The notes under the pieces: model-generated | Told to the model about the DNA's origin: nothing | The model's database searches: none | The model's input: the letters and a program-made list of their open reading frames with translations, nothing else | Source of the DNA: Tubulanus polymorphus | Lineage: Eukaryota > Nemertea > Palaeonemertea > Tubulaniformes > Tubulanidae | DNA length: 64,000 nt | Assembly: GCF_964204645.1 (NCBI RefSeq) | Contig: NC_134028.1 | Coordinates: 4,314,501 to 4,378,500 of the forward strand | Direction of reading: 5' to 3' | In this document: one piece after another, positions 49,411 through 62,018 of the stretch | Position numbering within the stretch: position 1 is the first letter of the stretch | Layout: the number at the start of each line of letters is the position of its first letter | Program-made: the position numbers and the translations under genes

Positions 49411-49474
49411 TATATTTAGTTTTAATGACAATAATTCTATCCACCCTGTCCACGTTCAAGTTCAAATACTTCGC

Positions 49475-49793
49475 CGCGATCACTCAAGCGATTTTGATCC
49501 GGGCCAAATCTGCCAGATTAGGCCTTGGCCAACCTGCAGGACACGGGCCAAATTTAGCCCGATCAAAAACGTTGAACCTGGCTCATGTGAAATTTCAGCA
49601 CGGTTCATATCATTGTGTGTGATTGCTTACTTGTTCTGGTAGTGACCAACGTCATTTGCCACAGCACCGTTCTTTAGTATCGAGTCAGTGATTTACGTGT
49701 GAACGCGCTCTCTAATTAAGCACGGGCGCAATTTGACTCGGGTCTCATCTAGGCCAGTTCGACTCTGGCCAAATCATCTGCGTGTGATCGTGA
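49475..49793. mobile_element. Dispersed element, GGCCAAAT family, copy 1
   Basis: Inverted ends of CGCGATCACTCAAGCG and GCGTGTGATCGTG type flank about 300 bp with repeated GGGCCAAAT motifs and TTCTTTAGTATCGAG. Copy 2 at 62019-62299 shares the ends and the inner GTGTGAACGC block. It fits a MITE; no transposase frame is present. Confidence 0.6.
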
Positions 49794-49920
49794 CTTAAGA
49801 TACATACGGCGTTGATAATTCAAACCTAATTAGATGGAGATAATTAAGATTTTCATGTACATACATGTGACACATGGAAATTTACACGAAAACCCAACTG
49901 CGTGGAATACTGGATTAATC

Positions 49921-52900
49921 AGTTTAAAACAGTTTACAGTTTACAGTTTATTTGACAAACTCAAGGTCTACAAATTAGACAATATGAGTGAAAAATAGAA
50001 CATTATACAAAATAACATAGCAGCGAATGCCGTGTTTACACAAATATTTTAGCAATTTTACTTATAAAGATACATAAATTATAAAGTGTTCTGATGTTTT
50101 TTGTCTGCATAAGGGAGGAGAATTTATACTGGTTTGGATAAATTGAAAATTTTCTCTCAATGTACTTGGTCCTTAAAACGTCAAGGGTTGGACAACATAA
50201 TATATAATGATATTCGTCCCCTATAGCACTGTTGCAAAGAGGACAGGTCCTGTTTTCTCTGGGTACTTTCATCCATCTACCAGTTTCAATTGGAAGTTTG
50301 TGGTTACACGTTCTAAATCTACTTAAACTATATAGCAGGTCATCAGGAATGTCCGACGTGTAAATAAACTCCAGGCTATGATTATCTTTGAATAGAGAGT
50401 AATAGTCACCTTTAGGTGATTCCCTTATGGATGCTCTCCATTCTTGGAGGAACTGGTCCATTATTTTTTGTTTTAAAGTAGATTGCAGCCATCTAGTGTT
50501 TGGGAAGGATTGATCATCCCATATATTGTTTAAACCTACAGAATACAGAATATCTTTTACATTTCTAATCCATTTGAAATTTGGAGCTATGCCGTTAATG
50601 TAAAAAGGTCGCATAACTGATTTATACAGAATGCTAGAGAGTTTGTTCTGAGAACTGACTAAATTAGCCCAAAAGGAGACAATTCTAGATTTAATTACTA
50701 TAGAAAGGGGGAATCTACCAGTTTCTCCGTACAACATGAACGTTGGTGTACTATTTCGCGCTTTCAGTACGTGTCTCAGAAAACTTAAGTGAACAGACTC
50801 AATAGAATCTATGTTAGAGAACCCCCAGACTTCACAGCCATATAATAAGACGGGTACCACCGTCTGATCAAATAGTTTTAACTGACAATCTAGAGGAAGA
50901 TTTAGACTATAAGTCTTACAGTATAGAGCGTGTAGTGCCTTTTTTGCTTGTGAGACTAGGTATTTCTTAGTCGACAAAAAACCTCTATTTTGATGTAATA
51001 ATAATCCCAGGTACTTATAGCTGGTAACAACCTCAATATTTTGATTTCCCATGTGGAACTGTTCATTTCCTAAGCCTCTAGAACCAAATATTATAATCTT
51101 TGTTTTTCTAGTATTGACCTTTAGTTTCCATACATTGCAGTATTCATGGAAATTATCTAGGTTGCGCTGAAGTTCTTGCGCATTCTGCGCAAAAATTACC
51201 GTATCGTCCGCGTAGAATAGAATTACCAAGTTTGCATAAACGATGACATCGTTATGATCGGACAAACTGATCCCATTACTGGCTCTATTATGTAAAAATT
51301 CTTCTAAGTCGTTTAAGTACAGGCAGAAAAGAAGCGGTGACATATTTTCACCTTGTCTGACACCTGTCTCACAAGGAAAAAAGGCAGATAGGTTACCATT
51401 AGCTTTCACACATGATTTAACATTGTCATACATGTTCTTCACACAGTTAAGTAATTTACCGTTTATACCATTTGTAAGAAGCTTTTGCCATAGTCCGGCT
51501 CTCCAGACTGTGTCAAAGGCTTTGGTAAAATCTACGAAAGCACAATATAGTTTCTTCTTCTGAGTTTTAATAACTTCAGCTAAAATATGTAAAATGTAGA
51601 GGTTGTCAATTGTCGAGTAACCACGACGAAATCCGGCTTGGTTGTTATGGAGGATGTTGTTTGTTTCAATATAACATGTTAGTCTATTATTAAGTATTGC
51701 TGTAAAAACCTTTCCCAAACAGCTTAAAATGGTGATGGGCCTGTAGTTCTCTGGTAGTTTGTCATTTCCACCTTTAAAGATGGGACAAATGACGCCCTCT
51801 AGCCAAGATTCTGGGAGTATCCCAGTATCTAAAACGATATTAAAGAAGTTTACATAAACTGGGAGCATGATATCCTTAGTGGCTTTTATATGTTCGTTTA
51901 GGATGCCATCACTTCCAGCTGATTTACCATTTTTGAGTAGTTTAATTGCCTTTAAAATTTCCTCCGCAGATATAGCATCATTTAGTGACTCGTTTTCATT
52001 GATCATATCATTTGCTACATTAGGTAATTCTGATCTATCATCTTGCTGCTTATTGGCATCCCGGAAAAATTCATACAAGTCCTCCAGTGGTACTGGAATA
52101 TTAGTGTTTCTAGGGGTGTTTCTGTTTAAAAGCTGCCAGTATTTTTTAGGGTTATGAAGATTAAGGTTTCGAATTTCTCTTTGCATACGCTTTCTGTGTA
52201 AATTCACGTGCTTTCTTATAGTTTTTTTATAACTACGACTGGCTTCGGCAAGATCTGTATGAGTACGGTCGGTTCGAATCCGATTATTAATGCGCTTCTT
52301 AATATGGTACTTTTTCCTTGCATTTCGACATTCATGACCAAACCATGGTTTATCTAGTTTATTAACTTTTGAGGGACAGGGAGAATTCCATTTGTTACCA
52401 AAGGTAATAATACTGGCGTCATTGAATATTTCATTTATAACAGATGATAAGGAATCGATTGCATCTTTATCAAGTACATGCGGGTAAGATAGTAGTGTTT
52501 GTTCGTACTTTTGGGTATTCAAATTGCTAGCAAATTGGTCTGATTTATCTCTTTTCCAAGTTGGCCTATGTTTTACTTTTCGTGTAACTGGCCGTTCATT
52601 GCCTTTATATGGGGTAGGTGGGATACCACTGAGTTTTAGGTTGAAAGAAATAGTACAGTGCACATCGGAGAATAGGTCACAGAAATCATGCACAAAAAAG
52701 TCACACAAAAAATTAAAGCAATTCGGCGAAAGGACTACATAATCGACTACAGACGCGTTTTTGCAAGTTAATTTACCTAATCTACGATCTTTACCGAGTC
52801 GACCGTTTGCTATATAGAGATTACAATTCTTACATAAATCTAAGAGTTTGTGGCCATGGTTATTCACATACTGATCTTGGCTGATACGATCAACTGGAAT

Positions 52901-53320
52901 ATTGAACTGGAAAATTTCGGGCAAGTAATTGGTATTGTTCAAATTGAGTCTTTGCGTCAGGAACTCATCTGGTTCAACAAAGTCGGTAAAATTGCTAGTT
53001 CTTGAGTTGAAGTCACCCATTAGGATTACTGACTCATAATTAGATTGCATTGATATAATTTCGAGTTCAATGTCCGTCCAGCATTCAGGGGTTAGGTATT
53101 TTGAGCCCTCGGGCGGGATGTAGCACATACCGACGCATACGTCACTCGTTGAGTTAGGGAAAAGCTGTTTTGACACTTTAAACCATAGTATGTATTCTGA
53201 TTTAATAGGTAAGACCGTAACACATTCAATGATCGAATCGTGCACAAGGACGGCTATTCCACCAGACACTCTTTTGTACTTTTTACGATTGTTACCAAAG
53301 AAGTGCTATACTCACAACCG
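49921..53320 (-). mobile_element. Non-LTR retrotransposon (LINE), 5'-incomplete
   Basis: It carries the endonuclease-RT frame described separately, a short 3' UTR and a 3' tail of about three TGTAAAC heptamers (49924-49950). The 5' boundary is unclear because the N-terminal part of the endonuclease is missing or decayed beyond 53305. It lies in the proposed SYT15 intron 1 in the same orientation as the gene. Confidence 0.85.
50036..53305 (-). CDS. LINE ORF2: endonuclease/exonuclease/phosphatase plus reverse transcriptase
   Basis: This is a single open frame of about 1,090 codons without stops. N-terminal part of an AP-type endonuclease: SGGIAVLVHD, then GDFNSRTSNF (the GDFN motif), then SDVHC near the domain end. 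The segment before SGGI, which would carry the QET catalytic motif, is absent; the frame closes at a TAG at 53308-53306. Reverse transcriptase (about 430-760): AGSDGI, AFVDFTKAFDTVW, GVRQGENMSPLLF and the catalytic FYADDT. A C-terminal CPLCN-x-GDEYHYI-CCP knuckle follows. This layout and the absence of an RNase H domain fit the CR1/L2/Jockey-like group; I do not assign a clade. An intact frame suggests fairly recent insertion, but the 5' loss makes this copy inactive. Confidence 0.88.
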   Translation of the reverse strand, partial: HFFGNNRKKYKRVSGGIAVLVHDSIIECVTVLPIKSEYILWFKVSKQLFPNSTSDVCVGMCYIPPEGSKYLTPECWTDIELEIISMQSNYESVILMGDFNSRTSNFTDFVEPDEFLTQRLNLNNTNYLPEIFQFNIPVDRISQDQYVNNHGHKLLDLCKNCNLYIANGRLGKDRRLGKLTCKNASVVDYVVLSPNCFNFLCDFFVHDFCDLFSDVHCTISFNLKLSGIPPTPYKGNERPVTRKVKHRPTWKRDKSDQFASNLNTQKYEQTLLSYPHVLDKDAIDSLSSVINEIFNDASIITFGNKWNSPCPSKVNKLDKPWFGHECRNARKKYHIKKRINNRIRTDRTHTDLAEASRSYKKTIRKHVNLHRKRMQREIRNLNLHNPKKYWQLLNRNTPRNTNIPVPLEDLYEFFRDANKQQDDRSELPNVANDMINENESLNDAISAEEILKAIKLLKNGKSAGSDGILNEHIKATKDIMLPVYVNFFNIVLDTGILPESWLEGVICPIFKGGNDKLPENYRPITILSCLGKVFTAILNNRLTCYIETNNILHNNQAGFRRGYSTIDNLYILHILAEVIKTQKKKLYCAFVDFTKAFDTVWRAGLWQKLLTNGINGKLLNCVKNMYDNVKSCVKANGNLSAFFPCETGVRQGENMSPLLFCLYLNDLEEFLHNRASNGISLSDHNDVIVYANLVILFYADDTVIFAQNAQELQRNLDNFHEYCNVWKLKVNTRKTKIIIFGSRGLGNEQFHMGNQNIEVVTSYKYLGLLLHQNRGFLSTKKYLVSQAKKALHALYCKTYSLNLPLDCQLKLFDQTVVPVLLYGCEVWGFSNIDSIESVHLSFLRHVLKARNSTPTFMLYGETGRFPLSIVIKSRIVSFWANLVSSQNKLSSILYKSVMRPFYINGIAPNFKWIRNVKDILYSVGLNNIWDDQSFPNTRWLQSTLKQKIMDQFLQEWRASIRESPKGDYYSLFKDNHSLEFIYTSDIPDDLLYSLSRFRTCNHKLPIETGRWMKVPRENRTCPLCNSAIGDEYHYILCCPTLDVLRTKYIERKFSIYPNQYKFSSLMQTKNIRTLYNLCIFISKIAKIFV

Positions 53321-54471
53321 CTATACTCCACCCAGTTAGATTGAAGGCTCGAAATAGGTGTAATTGAAGCAAATATTCGGGTTTGCCCATTTGACGAATA
53401 TCATTCGTGAATACTTCTCAGAATACATGCAGTTAATATTATCATATATCATGGATATCATAATTACGAGATATTAGAATCACCTACCGTCCTCGTGATA
53501 TATCTATCTTTAAGTTCACTATCAAACATTTCGTTGCTTAAAAGTTTTCGAGCCCGCTTTAAGCTTCGAGAAATATTTGATATTTACTTAGCAGATTTGC
53601 CCATTCATTTTCTTCGACGAGATGCAAATGCTGAACTTTCGAAATTGAAATTCGACAAGCAATGCGGTAAATAAGCTGCAACTATTGGGTGAAAATTCAA
53701 ATCTGTATGAAACAGTCTATAAACGATAGTGATAACGATTGAATTGTTTTCACCTACGTGATAATAGTATTGTGCATTGATAATTATAATTCATCATGAC
53801 GCAATAGAAATGTACATCAAAAATTTCGCCGCAGTTTAGTCTCGGGTCAATACGAATCTAACGAATGTTCTTTTTCGAAATAGATTCTGCAGCGATCGTT
53901 TGCGAAAAGGTAGAAAAGCAATATTCGATAACTGAGAATACGTCGACGAGCTCGTAAACCCTGGTAGGAATCGTCAAAAATGACCTTTCCGGCAAAACTG
54001 TAAAAGGAACATGACCGAAACGCGTCGTCACCAATCAGTGACGATGTAGTAAATCCTGCTGTTTGATGTTCTCTCCAGGGTATTCGGTTATTGGTTGTAT
54101 TTTTTTCAGATTTTCTTCCTTGATTAAGGCGGCTATGTTATCGTTTATTTTTTCCGCCTTTTACGTAAATGTCACACGAGAAGCATCGTTTTTCTCGGCC
54201 TTTATCAGCGGTTCCGCCGTGAGTTCGCGCTTTTCATCTATCAATATTGAGTATTCGACTCACCACATTTAAGAACACCTTTGGGTCAGATTAGAATACT
54301 AAACAAGGGTATTCTAAGGTTATATTAGCTTATTTATGTATATTGTATAGTCGAATCTCATGCATTGCAGATTCAGGTATTTGCAGATAACGTAGAAAAT
54401 TGCGAAGAAATTGAAAATTGCGAGCTCGATAAGTTCGAGTTCGAGGTATTTTTACTACAAATACTACTTAC
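53321..54471. other. No gene supported
   Basis: AT-rich, proposed SYT15 intron. The frame at 54063-54272 has no support. Confidence 0.5.
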
Positions 54472-54587
54472 ATGGGTTGAATAACATTCCTGTTCAGAAC
54501 ATCTCCGATGCGAACGTTGTGAAATAAGCGTGAAAAACTGAACGTGTTCCAGTTGAAATTGTGCCGATAATTGCTGTTGTCCGCCAT
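54472..54587 (-). CDS. SYT15: Candidate first coding exon of SYT15
   Basis: An ATG in good context (GCGATGGCG) opens a 38-codon frame ending AT before a perfect GTAAGT donor. It leaves phase 2, exactly what the exon at 40617 (entering with one nucleotide) needs. The joined CDS is then 1,173 nt, 390 aa, close to vertebrate SYT15 in length. The segment (MADNSNYRHN..., Asn- and aromatic-rich) has no transmembrane helix, unlike the vertebrate N-terminus, so it could be an alternative start. Linking needs an intron of about 13.9 kb. The alternative is an unrelated exon, since phase alone matches one time in three. Confidence 0.4.
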
Positions 54588-57500
54588 CGCAGTTCGCTTT
54601 CAACGTTTCAGCGTTAATCTTGGAGAAACAAAAAAACCTGTCGTTGGAAATTATGTGCAACCGTAAAAACGAAATCCGTTGTCAAAGCAACCTGACAGGT
54701 AGAAGAATTATGAAATAAACTGTGTTTGTGTCAGTTTTATACCGGAGACTGTAACACAGATTCCGATCCGATTTTGTTCCAGTTCTGTTTATTCTGACGT
54801 GAGATGCGCCGCGCACAGACGAAAGCAACTTTCACCAACAAGAGACCTCGTGACAGAGTGATCAAATGCGTCACGGTGAGAGCTATTTCTGGGCGACACG
54901 GGCTGCACCAATGAACTAACAAAGCCTTCCCCCGGTTGATATTGATAAACAGGTGCATAAAAAAACTTGAAAACTCTGGTCACATGGCGCATCTTTCTTA
55001 CAGCGACACCAGCGGTTAAGAAGCACCCATGCGCGATTCATACAGCAACCGGAAAACGGAATATGCGAGCCCGTTTTTCTATAATGAATAAGAAATATCT
55101 CGGATGCGGAAACTGCGGAATCTATTCCGATGAACCGATGTATCTGAATGTGGTTTTACCGCGGTGGTGTTAATATGAAACCGTCTTATACGACGTGAGA
55201 GGAGGCGATCTCCAGTGAGAGCAGCCATCAGCGAACTACACGTCAGTGAATGAATGAATAACTTCCGAGACAACTTCCCCGTCTTACAGTACATACAATT
55301 CCATCCGTTTGACCATCAAACCGCCGACAATGAAATACAGAATTCTGGATTGTGACGATTATCAAAATGAATGAAGTTCTGATAATATTAGCATTGATGA
55401 ACCACTCTGTCCGCATTGTAAAGATAAGATAGGAAATCCCACAATGACTATGACTATCAATGAACGACATAGCAGTTTATTCTTTAACGTCTACTATTTC
55501 AAAACGTTGAAAAAAAACTATACTAGCCTAAGAACACGTTTCGTTCTTTGTGTTGAATTTTAATATTTAGTTGTAATAAATCATCCCCACCCGCCAGGAA
55601 CAACAGCTCACAGAATGATGCATCTATCTATACAAGTTACACCATCATTCATTCCTCGTGGAATTTTCCACAGTTTTTCTTTTGAAAAATGATTTCCACC
55701 AAAATGATATCGTCGTCTGCACAGCGGAGCACATTCGACGTCGTGACGCAACAGCCGATAAAAACACGTTCTCTCTTCGATGGTGGTATTAAATTCAATT
55801 AGTAGAAGCGGCAACCAGGTTTTTTTTCTTCATTTCATCCAAGATAAGCCTAGCTGTAGTCGTTACGGTATACGTGCTAACTGCCGTATAGAATGTCGAG
55901 AAAACAAGACACAGCCATTGATTGAAAACAGCGATTCCTAAATCTAATCACTAAACAGAGACCGATCTTAAGAAGGGGATATTCCTGATTAAATAATACT
56001 CATGTAAAATCTGAAAATGAAAGTTGATCATGGAAGCGAATCTTAATCATTTTCTCCGTGTTCCATCTACGCGCTGTGCATCAGGATTCATTTCTGCTAT
56101 TTTGCCCGTGTTCAGAGATTCCGCTGAAAAATGATCAGCTATTTTTGCTTGTGTGTGTGAGTGAGTATATACATATAGTCTGGCAGAAAGATTATTATTC
56201 CGGGTGGTGTCTCGATATCGTATGTCACAGGATGATTGGTGTATTTTTTTGTGTGGTATCATTTGGTAGCGATCAACATTTACCAATGCGCTACCATACA
56301 CTGATTAAGGAGACCTTGACAAACATTGGTGAATAGTCACTTCAGCAGTTTGACATTCCGCAGTCAGAAGACGAGGGCTGTCCCTCAATAACCTTCGGAC
56401 CTGATAAACATTCAACATTCGTCAAACTGGCCAGAAAAGGATGAGAAATAAAGATCTGGGTGGCGTTAACTCAATTGTAAATGAATTGAGTTAGCCCTAG
56501 GGCTAAAGTTAATACCAGTCTATAAAACCGGGCTCTGGTATACAAATAAACAACGGCGAATGAACATAATATCTAATGAATTAAGATTTAAATATCAATG
56601 CATGAAAACAAAATTTCAGCTAATATTTCTTCTTAAGATTATTAGATTATTCATGTATTCATTGTAATTTGTTTATATTTTTCAAAAGGAAGTTACTTAA
56701 CAAAAATACGATAAGATGAATGTCTTATGCTGGTTTTTGAATAATTGTTATCGGGCCCGAAGTCTGGATATACAGTTTTTTCGGAAATATTTTGAATATT
56801 CTAAAATCGTCGCCAAGACAATCGACGAAAGTAGTAACTATCTCGGCCAATCATTGCATTAACACGCGTTGCAATCAAAAGAAGCATTTCCTCGGTGTTA
56901 CGTTACTCCTTCATTTTTTTACTGTAATTCGCCAGCACTCGGCGAGCGAGACGGCTTGTCGCTCTCTCTTTCTCTCTCCTGGCATTCCGGCTTAAGATCA
57001 ATTTTCTTTGTATACGTTTATTTATTACGAACTGGGCTCATAACGAGAGATCGTGAGGACAAATAACGTCTGAAAATTACCGTACTATTACCCCGTCTCT
57101 TATAACAGTTTTGCTGAGTTAGCCGTAATTTCATCAAGTCTGACAATATTTGGCCATTTCTATTAAGGCGTGGACTCGTTTATCACAGCACTGATCGCGC
57201 GCAGTTCGTCGTGTTCGTCGCTAATTTCATGAGGCAATAATCCAAGCCGCCTTCGGATCGGCGGTAAGTGAATATCGCCAAGTCAGGGCACGATCTTCCA
57301 GACCCAACGGGAAACAACAGAGTAGTATCCCGTAATATTCGTCGAGTGCTATACACGGGACTGGAATTATCCCGATGGTGTTCTAAATTTATTTTTTCTA
57401 AACTCCATTAATCGAAGTAACACCAAACGCCGGCGGTGGAATAAACTTGTCTATCAGGGGTAATAGCTATGTGCGACCACGGCGTGTATCCTACCATATA

Positions 57501-60443
57501 TCAACATGATTATGCATAAATATATCATGACTTTATTTATTATCGAAAGTCCTAAAATATTTTCGCATAGTCCCGATAACTTTCTCAACTAGTGCATAAA
57601 CCCGATAGATTATTCGATCTTCGATGAAATAACTTTTTTTCCTGGGTTTAAACCCCATACACCTTTCAACTCATTTAAGTAAACTAGCTGGGTATGTGGC
57701 TATACCAGACACCAGAATCAAACCAACATGTCATTAGTGGAGCAGTGGCAGAATTTTTCAATTTACGTGCGTGTCTACACTAGAGCTGCGACAAATCTTC
57801 TTAAAGAAGCAGATCAAACGGTTTATCCTAAGCAGCTGCAGATGAAAGTATACTATTGCCTATATTAAGACGGACAGGTGTCTGATTTGGTATGTCTTTA
57901 AGCATTTTCTCTTTAGCTGAGCTCGAAAAGTACTCTGGTAATATTAAAGGGCATATGCCCAATAGATTAGGTAATACGTGCACAAGTATAATTTACGTGT
58001 AAAAATTGCATACGGGTTTCCTATGTGACCAAACAACTAACCGAGTGCTCAAGAGTGCCCAGACGACCCCAAAAGATAAACCTATGCACTTCGAGTTCCG
58101 ATTTAAAAATAAAGCCCCCTGTTTAGTTTCAGGTGTAACTGGCGGGTTTGTAAGGGACACTCGAAGATGAGCATTACATCAGATGGAATTCAAATGAATC
58201 AACCACATAAATAAGAGGGGCAATTCCGTCAAGATCAAAAGTACCTAGAAGGAAAAACAAGTTTCAAATTTTGTCAATTGTCACGTATTTTGTCACTGTT
58301 ATCTTTTCATTTCCTCGCCTTTTGCGAAGCGAGGTGATTAATGCCTTTTAACGGCGCAATTAGCACGAGGAGCTGAGTTGGTTTCCAATCGCTGACGCTC
58401 ATTATTTGAATCTGATCCGATTACGAACATTTCGTCATTAGCACCGAGACATCGACAGCGAAATCTCGGCGCTCATCTTAATTACGTCATGACTTATAGT
58501 GCATTGGACGTTAGAACGAGAGAAAGACAGTGTCGCAGTAAAACTGTTGTCGCATACTAAACGACGCATCTCTCTTCACCGATTGCAGAGAAGATTTAAC
58601 ATGCCTTCTCTGCTTTGCCTTTGTTGTTGAGCGCTTCAGTTGTTTTCGGTCTTTTCTTACTTTTTTTTAATTTCCGATTGGAGCGCCTGCGCTTATACTT
58701 TACACCAACCAAAGTCGAATCTTTTCTAAGTTACGAACCTCGTGGCCTTTTTGTGCATACTGATTCATCGTGGCATGTGACGGATCTAATATCGTATTCA
58801 ATGTGTCTAGATGCAAAATAATCCTCAGAATTTTGTCGTGGACAATCATGATAGCCTAGATGCAATTTCACATTAGCGTCTCTTGGCGTCTCTTTTTACA
58901 TAATGTGCAAAATATGAAGCTGATAATGGTGAAATACCATCCAGCTTATTCCCATTAAAACATTGGGACATGCACAGCGTTCCTGAATATACTAAATGAG
59001 GCCAGAGACTAGTTTATAGGCCTTTTTTAAATGCTTGAATACCGGACAGTTTTTTACGGCGATAAACAAGGGGCTAAATAAAACTAGGAATTTTTTTCCT
59101 CTGTAGACGAAATAACCTGTTGCTTGTGCGTTGTTTTTCGCTCTGTCGAACTGAAGCCAGTGAATAGAGGACCATCTTCGTACGTAGCACTTATATAATC
59201 TGAGTGAATGGCAGGCTAATGCAATCGATTCGAAATCGGTCCCGAATGTCTCCGTGAATGAACGTGAATCGACTCGCAAACGCGCCGGAATTATTCAGGC
59301 TGGCGGATAAAGAGTGACAAGCGTCTACAGGCGCCATGTCTGCAGGAACGATCAAATGGAAATATTGTCGCAAATTTTCGACGCATTTCACACCGAGAAC
59401 TCAACACCGAGATAATTAAATTTCACGTCGTTCGCGAATTACGTGTACATAAGTATACAATACACATGCTCAATTCTAGAATTCCTGTTTAGATGGATTC
59501 GTGTATCTGACGCCTTAAGTTACGTCAGGTAAAAACTTTAAGATGATAACAGGAAACATGACAAGGTCAATGAGAGGTTAAAACCTGCAGAGAGCTAATA
59601 CCCTTGTTGATGTTTCTCTTCGAAGCGAAGACAAGACTTAACGATTGATATTTGCCGATGTTAACGAATGAATGTGCAGATCACCGAATTGTTTACAAAC
59701 AACACGAGCTAAGCCGTCAGATCATCGTAGATACCTGCTTACGTTGACAATTTCAGCGGATGACTTCATTCGCCCGAGTCGCTGTTGCGGCAATCGAATC
59801 CTGCCGCTCCCGCGTAAACAGGATGACAAACGAGGTGGGGGTAGAATTGAAACGGACGTAATCACCAGAACGCATCCGATCCGCCACGTACATAATATCG
59901 GAATTATTTTTTATTCAACAAAGAAACCTCCAGCATCCATTAACGTTTTTAGCATCGAAAACAAGTTCGAAATGGTAATTAACACGGGGGCCCAAAACAC
60001 GATCTTTAGAAATATTAATTATAAGTAGTGAGACGGACAAGCGGGCGTTATGAAACGAGCATGTATAATGCACGGGTTCGTATATAATAAGAATATTTCA
60101 CGGTTTCAGAAAACGTATAACAGATGATGTTGACAGCGTCTTTGTTGTTTGAGAGGCATTTCGCCAGCGCGAGCGTCCGTTGCTTCTGATGGTTTTCATC
60201 ATTCGATGTTAATACCAGCGAAATGAGATCTATTCACAGCTCGATGATCTTATACCCGCGAATTAAAGGTAAAGTTTCCGGCAGCGTTTGCGTTTTTTCT
60301 ATTCTATTGTATATTCATATGGAAGTTGCAGCTACGCCGAAAGGGGAGCAGCAAGGTGATAATATGCGTCGCGTAGAAAATGAGAATTTAGAGAGAGAGC
60401 TCCGCGTATATCATTTTCAACGTTGAGAATTACATGAACTTAC
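54588..60443. other. No gene supported
   Basis: Intergenic or far 5' sequence. Many short frames lie on both strands, none with homology. Noted: a TC-rich tract near 56955 and the partial MITE at 56455-56537. Confidence 0.5.
56455..56537. mobile_element. Partial copy of the 40.2-kb hairpin MITE
   Basis: Carries GAGTTAGCCC, GTTAATACCAGTCTATAAAA and CCGGGCTC in the same order as the right half of 40191-40310. The left half is missing. Confidence 0.6.
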
Positions 60444-60582
60444 CTCACCGGTTCGAGCATCTTCTAACGCCGTCTGAGTAATGAATGACCACGTATTTAC
60501 CCCTAAATGCTGCTCGTTACCCTTTATCATAGATCTACCCTTACGAAACGTAGTACCCCGATATACCGTTTGGGAGCAATAA
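60444..60582 (-). CDS. Unassigned candidate exon
   Basis: 139 nt between an acceptor-like TTATTTAG and a consensus GAG-GTAAGT donor. 46 open codons (VYRGTTFRKG, MIKGNEQHLG) enter with one nucleotide and leave in phase 0. That phase cannot feed the SYT15 exon at 40617. A second frame (ATG CTC GAA CCG GTG AG) would leave in phase 2 and could encode a five-residue alternative start. I recognise no family. Confidence 0.3.
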
Positions 60583-61207
60583 CTAAATAACACGCGGTAC
60601 ACACCATGAAACTACGATTCCCCAGACAGTTCACATAGATTACACATACAGACATTAACGTTATCTGTGATATCAAATTTAACGTCCTTGGGAACAGAAC
60701 CGGTGGTGACGACCGTATTCATCTTGCGGGAATAAACGTTCCATACTACATTTGCATAATGAGTCAGTTGTTCTCATATTGTCTATCTGTTGAAAGGTCT
60801 ATAGGCCTGCAGTAACAGTATTGGGAATAAACTTTTCGATTCGAAAAGCCTCCTTTTTCGAAACCCCAAACTGTACTAGGACTTAATCGCTTTTAGAGTT
60901 TTACTTTCGATAGCCAGGCGCGCGCTCATACCTTACGGTAACTATTATGGTAGCTCTAGTCGTAATGATCTCGTCTCACTTAGCACAAGACGTACTTGTG
61001 TTCTTGAAATGTCGGAGAGTGGTCTGATAGGGCTAGATCCATGACATCTCGAGTTTCATCTACAAGTCGGAGATGCGGTAAGGGACGTTGTGCATTAAGA
61101 CAATGAAAATTGTCAAACAGTCGTTTCTTTCTGTGATGGCTCTATCGCCAGGCTACAATGCCGCAAGTATACTGCCCTGATATTTCAGTCGGTGACAACT
61201 TTAAATG

Positions 61208-61320
61208 GCGCGTTCACACGACGAAATTTAGACCGGTCTAAATTTGGCCCGGGCCAATTTAGACCGGACCAAGCGTTCACACGGGCAAAAATACCGTTCC
61301 AAATTAGACCGGTCTAGTAA
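61208..61320. mobile_element. GGCCAAAT-family fragment, copy 3
   Basis: CGTTCACACGACGAAATTTA and a second CGTTCACACGGG bracket repeated TTAGACCGG motifs and TTTGGCCCGGGCC. It shares vocabulary with copies 1 and 2. Confidence 0.5.
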
Positions 61321-62018
61321 GGTTACAAAACCAGTGCAATAAGTTTTGGGCAACTATGGTCATTAAACCTATTGAAACTATCTTCATTAAAATCACGATC
61401 AATAGTCAAAGTACTACACGCAAGGAAATATTGGGAATTCAGTAAATTTGATGAATGAAGGAGCCCGACACTCTATTATAGCCAGTAGATCAGGGCTTAC
61501 GCCGCTGTTTCGATCCATTATACGTTTATTTGCTCGGTAAAGGTCTCCAGTACGTAGTATAAGTCGCAATACTGTTCTGTCATTAACGCAGATCGGAAAT
61601 TGTCGCCTTCATCCAACGGTTTGGAAACAATGAAACTTGTGGTGCGATCGACGAATGGCGAATTTCCGTCGCATAACGAGATGTCTAACAATTGGACAGA
61701 GCGTTTATAGCGTACACTTATGTCTAATGAAAAGTCGCCGTAAGATTATTGAAACGATAATAAGTACGCCAAGAGTGTTCTGAAATTGGGCTCTTATCGA
61801 CATAACTTCATAAACGTTCATCTCAGGCAATTCACTTTCAAACTCATTACGGTGTAGTGGTTTGATGGCACAAGGTCAGTGGCGTTGGTACGGACGATCA
61901 TATTCACCGACTCTACTGTAATTTCCAAGTGTTACACAATCTGAATAATCTTTCTGTATTTCCCCTTTCGTAAGTTGCTGGCGTCAATCAGCTATTTGGC
62001 ATTGTTGGGCCTGCATAC

